Origin: Saccharomycopsis fibuligera x Saccharomycopsis cf. fibuligera
Lineage: Eukaryota > Ascomycota > Saccharomycetes > Ascoideales > Saccharomycopsidaceae
Direction of reading: 5' to 3'
DNA length: 64,000 nucleotides
Assembly (NCBI GenBank): GCA_001936135.1
Contig: CP012817.1
Coordinates: forward strand, 2,294,001-2,358,000
The notes under the pieces were generated by a model. The model searched no databases, was not told the DNA's origin, and was given only the letters and a program-made list of their open reading frames with translations. The first letter of the stretch is position 1. Each line of letters begins with the position of its first letter. A program made the position numbers and the translations under genes. Below are positions 34,210-46,000 of the stretch, piece after piece.

Positions 34210-34545
34210 TTAGTCGAACAAGCCGAAACCCATGTCGTCATCGGATTCTTCTGCTTCTTCTTCCTTCTTTTCTTCTTCGGCAGCAGCATCGTCACCACCA
34301 GCAGCAGCAGCAGCACCGCCAGCAGCAGCACCGCCAGCTGGAGCAGCACCCAAGCTGATCTTGGTCAAAAGATCTTTAACATCTTGACCCTCAAGAGCTT
34401 TAGCATAAATGTCAGACCAAATTTTGTCAACAGGAATGTTGGCCTTAGCGAGCAAAACGCTCAATTTGTCAGAAGAGATTTCAATCTCGCTGTCAGCTAA
34501 GATCAAAGCAGCGTAAGACAAAGCAGATTCAACTTGAACAGACAT
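34210..34545 (-). CDS. RPP1A: 60S acidic ribosomal protein P1
   Basis: The 111-residue product is a P1 stalk protein: an N-terminal helical dimerisation domain ([22 protein letters not shown]), an Ala/Gly hinge (about 67-89), an acidic K/E stretch and the invariant tail [12 protein letters not shown]. The stalk recruits translational GTPases. The N-terminal start (ALSYAAL) separates it from P2, which begins MKYLAAYLLL. It is intronless, on the strand opposite to RPS16. Confidence 0.96.
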   Translation of the reverse strand: MSVQVESALSYAALILADSEIEISSDKLSVLLAKANIPVDKIWSDIYAKALEGQDVKDLLTKISLGAAPAGGAAAGGAAAAAGGDDAAAEEEKKEEEAEESDDDMGFGLFD

Positions 34546-36377
34546 TGTTATTATATACTTTGAATAATGGTTGTGTGTTTTTGGTTGGTTCCTTGTGAAC
34601 TGAACTAGATATAATCACTTTTAAGTAAAATAACAGACTATTCTCAGATCAGTTATTATTGAATTACTTTTTCTGTTCTGGTATTAGGGGAAAAAGGGCG
34701 GTCCTCTAATTTTTTTTTTTTACTTTCCCCCACTATTTTTTTCGTTTTTTTGAAATTTTGGTCAAAGTGGTTGAAGGTTTTCTGCACTTTTAGCCCTGGA
34801 AGACGGTAAGAAAAGTCATGTGACTATAACAAGGGCTTTAAAGTGACTTTCATCTAGAACACTTTCCGCATTTACAGCGACTATTATTAATATGATATAT
34901 GCATTTAGATACATATACATACATCCAATTGCACTGCATTGATGCGAAATAGTGTGTAATCCAGTGCAGCGGAAATACCACCACTGATATTTGGCCCTGC
35001 TTTGCAATCATTTGGATGGACTTGCAATAATATTAATGGCTCTCAATCACTGTTCAAAGAAAATAATAAATTCGGCCATGACCTGATAATTTTAAGCTTG
35101 AACAAATGACTAACTTTTGTTTTGTATTATAGGTGTTTCTTAGGGTATTGCCAAGAAAAGGCAGGCAAACATCTGGCGCATGTTCAGACATCGATGTCTA
35201 TAATTGTAGCTATAACTGTGACTTTAACTATAACCTATAATGTTTCTGTCACTTAGCCAAAATTTGTTACAAAATTATCTAGCTTGCGACAATTATTATC
35301 ATTTGAGCTCTCGATAGAGAATATTTCTTGCTGGGCATAATCTAGCAAGAACCAACTCTGAGCAAAACATATGTCAATATTGAATTACAGTGCATAATGG
35401 AAGTTTTCTGTTGGAACAGTAGAATGCAATATACTGTATGTGTATTGCGACTCAAAATCTGGGTGCATAAAGTCAGAAGAATTTACTTGAAGAATTAGGA
35501 AAAAAAGCAGATAGATAAATGGCTAAGATACATATAATTCGATAGACTGAAGAAGTCAAAAAAGATATATGACAATAACAGGAAGGAGGTGAATCCAGAT
35601 AGATCTGCAAAACAAACTGTCATTCAATGGCATAAAAAGGCTTTTGCAAAATCGCAAGGAACACAAAAATATAACAAAGGAAAACATAGTAAAAAGAAAT
35701 ATAAAAAGGGTGAAGAATGTGAAGAAGCAAAAAGTGACGAAGCCGAATGTTAGAAACAAAGTAATGTAAAATTCATAAAGTAGTCAATTTATCTCGTACA
35801 AAATCCATAGGAAAACGAGAATGAGAAGTAGAGGGCAAGCACAGCTAATGTGGTCATAAAGAGATAGTGGTTAAAAGAGACATAGAGAAAGATATGAGTA
35901 TCGTAAATGAGCGTTAAGAATAAAACAAAAAAGGTAACTTTTTTTATAACTAACAAAACTTAAAACAAACGCTTCGGTTTGTATCAATGAGGAATCAAAC
36001 AAAAAGAAACAAGAAGAAGAAAAATGGTTCCACATGCCAAATACTAATCGTAACAGAATGTAAAGGTTACTTAGAAACCGCATCACTGTATATCTGAAAA
36101 ATAGGGGATAATTTAACTTCCTGGTTTACAGCACTACCTGTCACCATTTATCACCTTGATTTTGACAAGGTCTATAGCACTGCTTTGCAGTTATTGATTT
36201 GTTAATGATAGTACGGTTTCTAGCGTAGGTCATATTTTACCATGCCCGTCTCATGAAAACACTACTTTAGTATGATGTCATCCTGATCTAAAATAAAAAT
36301 CTTTTTATACAAATTCATCATATTCTGGCATAAATGACCCTTTAGTCTCCTTTTTCTTTTATTTCTTCCAATTCTTC
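34546..36377. promoter_or_regulatory. RPP1 promoter and SIP5 3' flank
   Basis: The 34546-35000 part includes T-rich and CATGTGAC-like sequence expected of a ribosomal-protein promoter. The remainder is AT-rich without supported genes. Confidence 0.45.
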
Positions 36378-37706
36378 TCAACGCCTACCATTTCTTTCTT
36401 CGTTTTTTCTTGATTGTCTTTCTTCTTCCTCCAATAGCGAAAGTCTCAACGCTTCTTCAATCATTTTTTGTTCCAAGTCTGCATTTGAATCAGTTCTTGA
36501 ACTGCGCGTTTGTCCAGTACCGGTTTCATTCATGAGCAATGACGATGCATGAATAGCGGTTGCCGCGGCGCTACGGCGAGCAAGCTTCATCCGTGCAGAG
36601 TTCAACTTACGCTCCCAATCTGGCCGTATGAAATCAGTCGTGATAACATTTTCATGTTCTGGCGGTAACAGATGACGACGCTGTATTGGTTTCTTTGGTA
36701 CTTCCAAAGTTTCAGTAGTTTCCGCAATAGCGGACTCATCATTATCACTATTGATATCACTATTTTGCAGCACTTTATTATCTTTATTATCTTTGTAGTC
36801 GTAAGCGCTTATACCACCAAAACCGGTTTTGATATCTGCTGGAGGCGAGTAAGTGACCCCAAAATTCGACATTGCACAAAAGGGACACTTAGTAGGTTCA
36901 CTGATCAAATCTTTTGGTGCGGTGGAGTCCAAGTTTTCATTTTGAGCATTGCCATGCTCATCGTGGGGCGGATGAGGATCCAGTCTTTTGATCTGCACAA
37001 AGCACTCAGAACATATTGGTTGCACACAACAGCGAGTGTAGTTAAAGTTATCAGGGTAGTACAAGAAGCAAATTGGACATTCTTTAGCGTTACGGTATAA
37101 TCTTAGCAAGAACTCTTTGGATGGGATATTTTCTTTTCTGAAGCCATTAACATAAGCGAGTTTTTTTTCCCTTTGATACCTATTCTGTGCTTCGTTTTGC
37201 CACGCAATACGTTTTTCCAAAAGCTGCTTCTCAAAAAGCCTTGCTTGAAGGTGTTTGTGATAATGCTTTGAGTTGGGATCCAAAATGGTCGTTTCTTCGA
37301 TCTCGCTTGATATTGGAGAGTGTAACGGAATGTTATCCAACTGCACAAGAAGCTCACCGTCAGTCCAGCTTTCATCAAAATCCTGTAATGGAAGGTAAAA
37401 TGGAGAGAGCTTGCGGTCAAAAATCAATTTACGAACAATATCGGTGGCATAGTCAAAGTTAGAATTGTAAACGCCGTAGGGAGCTAAAAACCCGCCGTCC
37501 ACATTTTCTTCATGGTTGACAATTAGATCTTTGATAATTTGCTCTCTATTGGCCTCTTTTTCTTTAGCAGACTTTCTTTTCCTGTAGCCATTGGATGGGT
37601 TGAGGATCTCTCTTACTGCGATGGAGTTGATGCTGTTGCCTCTTCTTCTAGCGGAAGAGGCATCGTCGCCGCTGTATCTTTCCTCTTTACCGGGAACGTT
37701 ACCCAT
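36378..37706 (-). CDS. SIP5: Sip5-like RING-type protein, Snf1 pathway
   Basis: Starting at MGNVPGK (37706) the product has 442 residues; the frame is open for another 25 codons upstream but no ATG lies in them, and MGNVPGK is also the Sip5 N-terminus. Glycine 2 makes an N-myristoylation signal possible. Conserved blocks are VDGGFLAPYG (about 69-78), SPFYLPLQDFDESWTDGEL, and a RING-like zinc cluster with C210, C213, C226, C232, C235, C274 and C277. A C-terminal block IRPDWERKLNSARMKLARRSAAATAIH and an acidic helix (QKMIEEALRLSLLEEEE) follow. In S. cerevisiae Sip5 bridges Snf1 kinase and the Reg1-Glc7 phosphatase. It has no intron. Confidence 0.93.
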   Translation of the reverse strand: MGNVPGKEERYSGDDASSARRRGNSINSIAVREILNPSNGYRKRKSAKEKEANREQIIKDLIVNHEENVDGGFLAPYGVYNSNFDYATDIVRKLIFDRKLSPFYLPLQDFDESWTDGELLVQLDNIPLHSPISSEIEETTILDPNSKHYHKHLQARLFEKQLLEKRIAWQNEAQNRYQREKKLAYVNGFRKENIPSKEFLLRLYRNAKECPICFLYYPDNFNYTRCCVQPICSECFVQIKRLDPHPPHDEHGNAQNENLDSTAPKDLISEPTKCPFCAMSNFGVTYSPPADIKTGFGGISAYDYKDNKDNKVLQNSDINSDNDESAIAETTETLEVPKKPIQRRHLLPPEHENVITTDFIRPDWERKLNSARMKLARRSAAATAIHASSLLMNETGTGQTRSSRTDSNADLEQKMIEEALRLSLLEEEERQSRKNEERNGRR

Positions 37707-38516
37707 GGTTGATGTTACTTGATGAAATGATGATGATATTTGCAAGAAACGGAAACAAATAGCTTTTATGCAAACAGTCAAAAGAGTAGTAATTGGGTCG
37801 CGTGGGCGTCCAGTGGTTCAATGATTGTGATTGCGTTTGCTGGTTTCTTATTTTTTATTTTTTTTTTAATTTTTTGTTTTTCTGGATGACAGCGGTCTCA
37901 AGAATGTCAAGGGATGCAAGAGCTTTGACAGATGGCGGAAGCAAAAAAGAGCAGAGAAATAAAGCTCGTCTGATCGATCTGAAAACTATTTGATTGGATT
38001 GCGTCCGCTTATGCGATTCCTTTCTGTTTGCCTTAACAAAGATGGGATAGTAGCTAGCAGAACAGATGGCTTAATCTAGAAGCACAAGCCAAGTACTGGC
38101 AGAGGAAGACAGGAATGAGTCAAAATAGGAGACAGACTTCTAATGCACGAACAGTAGTGACCTGGGTGCTGTAGAATTGATTAAGTGGTAGTCGGTTTAT
38201 GTGAGTTCCTGGATATCTGTTACAGTCTCACAAATATATCTAGTCGAGCAAATTGACGGAGGTGGAGAAAGGCGGCTGGTAGAGAAGAGGAGCAGAGAAG
38301 AGAAGAAGAGCCGAAGAGAAACTGGAGCAAGAGACAAGATTGTTAACAGGAAAAACGAGCACAGGGGCACAGGCACAAGTACCGCACGCAAGACAGAGTT
38401 ACCGCAGTGCTTGGCTATCTATATGATGCGATATACCAGATCAGCGTAGCACAGAATCTATACAGAAACAGTGCTAAAGATGATAGAGGAGGAATCAAAA
38501 TATATTTAGTAGACCC
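37707..38516 (-). promoter_or_regulatory. 810-bp ATG-free region upstream of SIP5
   Basis: No ATG occurs on the SIP5 sense strand between its start and 38517. Nearest the gene it is AT-rich; further out it has A/G-rich stretches on the plus strand (pyrimidine-rich in sense). Confidence 0.45.
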
Positions 38517-39585
38517 CATCCATTGTCGCCACTGCCTCTATCGTTATCGCTGTCCTGGAATGACGTTACACTGGTAATCACTGCCTCCGGCGATGGCGAT
38601 GAGTTCAGTCACGTGCACATTGTTCCATATAGGACATATTATATACATGGACGACCATCAGAAATCAATGAACTACAAGCTCATGAAGCTGGCCTAAGTG
38701 GGACATAGACAGCCTTGAGTATATAGCACTGCCGCCCCAGCCTTAAGCTCCAGCTGCCTCGTATTGTGACACAATTAGCTGTCTTATTACATAAGGATCA
38801 GTCTGCATTGGAACCATACTATAAAACAATTAAGCATTTTACTCAAGGGCTCTTCAAATAGTAGTCACTGCTCACCGCAGTAATTTTCACTTTACTATGC
38901 CTTGTAGCAAGGCTTAATAGTGTAAAACAAGAAACGTTTATGAAGTAAAACGGCAAAAAGAGAAACGGGTTAGATAAAAGCGATATCGAAAAAAAAAAAT
39001 ATTAAAAAAAAAAAGAAAAAAGAAAAAAGAAAAAGATAAAAAAGGTATAACAAGGTAACAAAAATCTAATATAGGTGAAGAAAAGCAAGCACCAAAGTTG
39101 AAAACATCACGACAACAAAATCGGCTAGAGGGAATAAAAAGTGACATGAATACAAATGTGGAAAGAACGTTGATGAGGAAAGGCAAATAAAGGGGGAGTT
39201 GAGGTCAAGAAAACAAAAGGGGAAGAAAGCGGGAAGGAAGGTTGTGAAAGAATAGCAACCAACACTTCCAGAAGAATCAATGGAATCAGCAAGTAGAATG
39301 AAGAGTAAAGAAAAAAGAGACAAAAAAATATTGAAGAAACAATAGGGAATCATAACCGTCAAGAAACAACGAAAGTAATGGTGTTTTCGACTAAATAGTA
39401 AACAAAAACAAAGAAAAACAGCAAGTAAGAAAAGCAAAACAAAACACCAAAAAAAACTCAGAGGGCTGTAACGAATGATACACAATCACCTAATAACAAT
39501 AGGTAAGCCAAGAGAAAACAAAATCACAACTGGTAAAGCAATGTGTGCAACGACAAAAAAGCAATTACTGATCAAATTACATTTG
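38517..39585. other. Distal SIP5 upstream region and 3' flank of the BUD8-like gene
   Basis: Contains CACGTG at 38610. From about 38930 to 39560 it is very A/G-rich on the plus strand, i.e. a pyrimidine-rich 3' flank for the BUD8-like transcript, which creates meaningless F/L-rich frames. No gene is seen. Confidence 0.45.
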
Positions 39586-42061
39586 TCACGCCAAACCAAC
39601 ACCAAAACCAACACAGATCCCCACAATACTCAATATAGTCACTAAAATCGACAACCCTGCCGCCGTCAATTTATACTTTCTGGAGATATAACCGCAAGAT
39701 GGATCCAAAAATCCAAAACACATCACCAAATACAATGGGGGCACAAATAACCCAATGATCAATAAAAGTACTGCAGTATTATCTGAACAAATCTTGAACC
39801 CATCATGATGATTATTATTATCGTAGCCGTAACCGTAACCTTTGTTTTTGCCTTTGCTTTGAGCAGCAGCTGCGGCAAGAGCAGGTTGGCCAAATGCATC
39901 AGCAAATTTCTCAATGTCTCCACCGTCACCATCGGCAACATTAGGAGAGGTGGTTAAAGAACCGCTATGGTTATTGAAGCTTGATGGTACATTAGCAGCA
40001 GCGGCACTGCTACTTGACCGCAAATGGAATGGCCTAAGCCTGTTTTTAGAACCATGTTTGTACTTGTTGCCGCCTTGGCCATAGTTTGCACTAGCAACAC
40101 TAGAGCTTCTTTTAGCTTTATCATGTTGCGACTGTTGTTGAGGATGATGATGAGCTAAGGACTCATCATTAACAGACTTGATGTAACGATCGTTTTGTAT
40201 AGAAAGCGGCGAGAATGGAGTCGTTGGTGAAATGCCATATGCCTTGCTATGGTGTGCATTGCCATGATTCACTGGAGTGATGAGAGTACTATTGATAATG
40301 TTGCTATTAGTATTACTATTACTATTGCTGCTCAAATTGGTGCTTGGGTGTGGGTATGCGCTATTGGTGGTTGATCTAACTGTCGTTGGTTCATTACTAC
40401 CACTGCTTACTGGACGATCAAACTTTTGCCCAGCAGTACCGTAAGGCACTGGACGAATAAACAACTTTTTATCATCGTGTAATAAGTTAGGCACCCCTCC
40501 TGAAGAAGTATTACCAATAGTAGCATCATTTGCCAGAGAATTTGACACTGTTGCAGAGTGATGGTTTGCTTGAATAGTTGCAGATTCTCCTGCTCCAGCG
40601 GCAGCAGCGGCAGCAGCGGCAGCAGCAAAAGTAGCGGCATTCAAATTGTGGTTACTTTTACTAGATTTGAAACTTTCTTGACCATTTTTCCGTAAAGATG
40701 AAAAACTACTACTTTGAGTATGAGCAGTATTGTTCAAGTATGGTGGCACAAAAATTGATGAATCGTCATTATCATTAACGTTGTTATTGCCTTCCGTTAT
40801 ATCTGTTGAATGGCGGTCACTTCTAAGACGATGCTCAGCTTCATCTTCTTCATCTATATCATCTTCATCTTCATCCTCATCACCGAACCTTTCTGATACT
40901 TCTTCATTAAGATTGGTCTGCAATTCTTGCAACCTACGATCATAATTGTCATATTTGGACTCATTGTCAACGCCAGCCAACCGCAACCCTCCAGCAGAGT
41001 AGTCTCTGCTATTGAATCTCGTTGATGGTGACAAACCTGGTTGTTGTTGCTGTTGTTGTTGTTGTTGTTGTTGTTGTAAATGAGCCGGTATCAGCTGCTT
41101 GGAAGTGCGGAAGTTCGTGTCTGTTGGTGTGGTGACATTAGTATTGGCAAAACTTGTCTGATACGATGATCTATAATTCGTTGATGAACCATAATTGGAT
41201 GAACTGGTGGTGGTAATTGTATCCCTATTGAAGTTTCTTGGTGGTCCACTGAATGGCGATGACAATGTTGGAAGTTTTCCAAACCCAAACATTCCTGAGG
41301 ATCTTTTTGAGTTACTTTGCTGTTGTTGCTGCTGCTGCTCTTGTTGTTGTTGGTTACTAGAACCTGCAATGGGCTCCTCACTCTCAAAATAGAAACCTTG
41401 GGACAACCTATTTGATGAGGTATTCCCCTCAATGAGGTTTTCTGATACTTTTGAACTTCTTTTATTATTGATATTAGCAAGATTACCTTCACTGTTATTG
41501 TTATGGGAAGAGCCCGACAAAGCACTCGAAGCACTCTTAGATCTTGAATGAGCAAGAGAATTAGAAGAATGCAAAGGTGCCACTCCAGAAGTGTAAGCAA
41601 CATGCGAATCATCAACCATCAAGGACACTTGAGACTTCATTTGCTGCTGTTGTGGCAGCATCCCAAAATTTTCACTGCTTTGATTGAGATTTCTGCTATT
41701 TCTATCACCACCTTTCAAGGAAATTGTGCTATTGGAAGCGAATTTGCTATACTTGTTAATATCTGGCAAAGGATGAGCACTGAGATCTCCGGCCATTGCA
41801 TCCAACACGCTAGGAGTAGCGGTGTTTCTATTCGAGGATGGTCCAAGAGTACTGGTACGGTTGCTGCCATATGTACTAGAAGCACGACGGTCACTTCCAT
41901 CATATTCGTCAAGATATGAAGCGTAAATGTTACGTAGAGTATTTTTGCTGTTTGTTGAAAATCTCGGATCATTGCTTACTCTCTTATCGTTGTTCTTTCC
42001 CTCTGGAACTAACAAGTTATTGCTATTGTTATTAGTGGTATTGATATTGAGAGTAGGTTGA

Positions 42062-42123
<62 letters not shown>

Positions 42124-43089
42124 TAGAGTTGCGTCTTCGTGTTGAAATTCTGAGATGCTACTTGCCGCTGAATGGAAACTATCCGCAGTATTATGAGTAT
42201 CAAGGGTATTAGTAGAAGCTGGAATGGACATTCTTTTAGAATTGGCGTGAGCAGCATTAGCACCAACCTTAGCTCGCGCAATGTCTCCCAATGCGTCATT
42301 TTCTTCATCACTGAGCTTTCGCTTGTTGCTGTCACCAGTAGATATACTTAAAATGTCCAATTTTTCATTATGGTTGTTGTTCTCGTTGCTGGTGGTCTTG
42401 TTTAATGGACTCAATTTAATACTGGATTTTGTGGTTTCTTCAGATATTGGCTCTTCAGCGATGTTTCTTTTTCTAAATTCAACAGCTGATAATGGTACAC
42501 CGGCCGCGGTAGCCGCTTCATCAGCTTCTTTTTTGATACTACTATTTTTTGGGTCCTGTTTATCTTCAGAAGATTCACTGCTATCCAAATTTTCAATAAT
42601 ATGCGAAGTGGCACCTTGGTGCTGCTGTTGGTGGTAATTGTAATAATATCTGTAGTATTCGTAATCGTCATCAACATCCATAATGGACCCTGGAGGCAAC
42701 GGCGAAGTATTGTTGAACTCAGTGCTTGTTTCCGAATATGTGGAAGCAGACTCGCGTTTCTTTTCGCTGTCTGGGCTAGCTCCAGTCTGTATAGTTAAAT
42801 GTGATGGCCTGTTGGAAGTAGTGCTCGTACCTGTGTTGGTATTCGCACCATCTCTGGAAGTTAGCACTTCGAAACTTTTTCTCTTAGAGTTGGAAGACCC
42901 AAAGGAAGCTGTGCTACTTCTATGCGAAGCTTTAGAAATAATGGACTTGAATTTTTCTTTTATTGGGGTGGTCCTGTTGGTACTTCCAAAACCATCATCC
43001 AGCTGGGAAAATGACGGCCTTTTAGTATCTATTTCCGTTAGTGGAACTTTGACCCCTTTTCTAGGAGACTCGAATGAAGACATAGGCAT
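39586..43089 (-). CDS. BUD8: Large Bud8/Bud9-like membrane protein
   Basis: The 1167-residue protein has a very long hydrophilic N-terminal part rich in S, N, Q and T with several polyglutamine runs (about 322-343, 597-606, 676-685), an acidic block (GDEDEDEDDIDEEDEAEH) and a poly-Ala run. It ends with two close membrane helices (about 1106-1128 and 1142-1164) joined by an 11-residue loop and a two- to three-residue tail. The GLFVPPLYLVMCFGF and GICVGFGVGLA segments recall the two C-terminal helices of Bud8/Bud9, the cortical landmarks of bipolar bud-site selection. Likeness is limited to the C-terminus, and the protein is about twice the size of ScBud8, so the assignment is tentative. No signal peptide is visible. 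Confidence 0.55.
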
Positions 43090-46000
43090 AAATTATCGAG
43101 ACAATTCTGATTGGTATGGCTTGTAGATAATAAAGATGAGATTAGCGATTAAATATTAATTCAGATTTTGATTAGAATAGTAAAAATTGTGAAAAATAAT
43201 AAGCGTTAAGTGAGCGACTGTTTGTGGTTGTTGTAAACGAATGTATAAGTTTCAATGAGCAAGACAAATTACTGAAAAAAAAAAATATTTGGTTTCTGTC
43301 AATGCTGCATCAATGTAATAACGAATGGACGAATAGGGGTTATTGAAGTATACACTTAAAAGATTTTTTTTTTTTTACTACTGAAGAGACATCAAAATTG
43401 AATTCCTAGAATCTGCCTTTGCTATAGGGATTAGTTTAAACTGGGTAGAACAAAGATTAAGTTTGCTATCCGTGGTTTGGCAAAATATCCTTAATTTCAG
43501 GAAGCTCGCAAAAATTTTATCGATGCAAGCGTGGACAATATAATAGCGAGTCTGTAATCAATCGCAGTGAACTATGATATCAGATGTGAATTGAATGAAA
43601 ATAATTGTACCTTCTACTTTTGTTCTTGTTGTGCAAAATCTTTTTATTCTTTCCTTGGCCGAATTAGGGGATCTCTTTCGAAAGACAACAACGCTGCAAT
43701 AAAGTTTTGTTGCTTTGCTTTTTTTCCACTTCCAAGCGATCTTGACTTTGTCTATTCCTGGAAAAAACTTTTTTCTAATTGCCAGTAGCCCTATTCTACT
43801 TTGCTTCAGAATATCAGCCCACGGTTTCACTGTTGTAAAGAAGGTGAAGATGATGGATAAGTGAGTCTGTGTGTCGTGAAGCTGTCTTTTGTCTTGAGGC
43901 AAGTAACAACAGGAAAGAAAGAGAAAGAAAGAACAACGGCAGCAGTAGCAGCAGCAGCAGCAGGAAATGAAATCGAGGGCCTCTTAGGAAAAAATCAGCC
44001 AAACAAAGAATAACTCCCAACTCTTCCAAATTGGGAAACAAAATGCACCTTCCTGCCCAAAGTGGGTACTGGCTTACTTATTGGTGCATAGAGACGCTTT
44101 ACGATATTTTTATGCGTGAGTGCGTCCGCCTAAGCTCTCGTTAGTTCCTCTCAACGCCAAACTTTTCGCGGGAGCTACGCGTCGCCTTTTGCATGCCCTA
44201 GGAACCCCTTATATGCTACAACATATTTTAGTTAACTTTCTTGCTATCTCTATCTCACCAAAACATGTCCAGATCGCTAAGATACCATCCATGTTTCTTG
44301 ACATATCTGCTGTTGGGCCCTCAGAGGAAGATGCATCGGAGCATGCGATTGTGTGCACGGCGTGCAGCATATTTTTCACAAAAATACGCACAAATTGCGT
44401 TTCAAAGCGCGTCAAGCTGCGTGATCTAAGACGCTGCTTGAGGTTGTTCTGTAGTGCTTTTAGCATTTATCGCTGTTTGTTTTGTTTTTGTAGAGTTATA
44501 AATAGCACAATCGTCATTAGTAAAAGCGCTATTACTATTTATAAATGCTACGAACCCAAGCAGCGGAACAGCAACGTTTGTTGGACTTGTTGAATGGGCT
44601 TTTAGAATGCGTTGACGGCTTGTAGATACCGAGTATCAAAAAAATTCTGAAAAATTAACTCTTGTAGAGATCCAAAAACGGATGTAAATTAACGTTTTCA
44701 AGTTAGTTCACTGCCAGTTTTGGTGCGGTACGTACTCGAAATCATGGACTAGCATCTGATATCCCATATGGTATTCAACTGAGACATTTAATTACCCAAT
44801 CCTATAATGGACTAATCAAAAATCTTTCAACCCGTCTCAAATGACACAGAATTGGGATCAAATGTTCCGCAAATCACAAAAATACCCGAAGACAATAATT
44901 GATTTGGTGCAGACATTCAAATTGAAACGCTTTGAAAGATTGTCGAACGCGGAGGTCTAAAATTGTGCTTTTAGGCCCGCCTCTTCATAATTTATAATTT
45001 TTTTATCTTTTTTTTTACACTATATTTTCTCTTTCGCTGCATTCCACGATTCTGCAGTACAGAGAATCCTTTGAAGATCTTTTTTGTAAAGTTTCAGCGA
45101 AATGAAGATGAGACATCGCGGACTACAAAATTGTGTCAGTCGGCAATTTGCTAAATCGTGTACAATTCTCCTTCTGTTTTTACCCATCCGGTGCGCGGTT
45201 AATTTGTTCAAAATATCACAATGAGGGCTTCGTATATTGCTCTCATTTGGCAACGTAGGACATTCTATGTTTTTAATTCCTTCCTGATTTAGAGGTGAAA
45301 AATAAAAAAAAAAAATGAAAAATACAACATGAAGGAATCTAAAAATACCTTTCAAGAATTTTGAAAATGGATTATATATTTGCGTTAAGCCTCGTATCGT
45401 CCAAGATCATCTGTAATACCCAGTTCAATATATATCTACAACTTATTTTACTAGTCTTTCAAAGCAAGCTATTTAAGTTGAGGACGGACGAGATTTCCAG
45501 TTTGGCCACGCGCTAGATTTTTGCGCTAAGAATTTTAAAAGGGGTCTTTGGTAAAGCTAGCTGGTTAACTGTGGTCTAGTAGTATAACTACGCTCAATGA
45601 AATGGAGTGTCTGTAAATATTAAACACGGATATTATAGGTATTAATAATTTTTGCATCTCTGACAATTCAAAGTGAAACCAGACTATCAAAAAACTGAAA
45701 AAAAGATAATGAACTATGCTTGCATCCTTTCTTGTATGTTTTCTCCCAATAGGCAAAAAATAGTGCTTTGTAGTTCTGAAAAAGAGTCTGTTGCACCGGC
45801 TTTTTAAAAAGGATCTCTGTACCTCTTAGATATTGAATTTGAAAAAATATTATGTTGAAAAAAAAAGTGTTTCACAGATGGGTCTAACTCTTCTTGTAAG
45901 TTCGAACTAAAAGTTATTGTACTAATAGTAGCGATAGGTATTATTGCAACAATAAAAGAACACTGTTCTATTATCAATCCTGGGTGTTTTTCTAATTGAC

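Noticed and set aside
37707-37781. 25-codon N-terminal extension of SIP5
   Set aside because: It has no ATG and the family starts at MGNVPGK.
41091-41615. 174-codon frame in another register inside the BUD8-like gene
   Set aside because: Lies wholly inside a longer frame whose C-terminal membrane helices look genuine; no features of its own.
44120-44593. 157-codon frame upstream of the BUD8-like gene
   Set aside because: No ATG at its start (GTG), no domain, and an opposing frame of similar quality overlaps it.
45571-45600. TGGTCTAGTAGTATAAC resembling a tRNA D-arm
   Set aside because: No B box or acceptor-stem partner follows.
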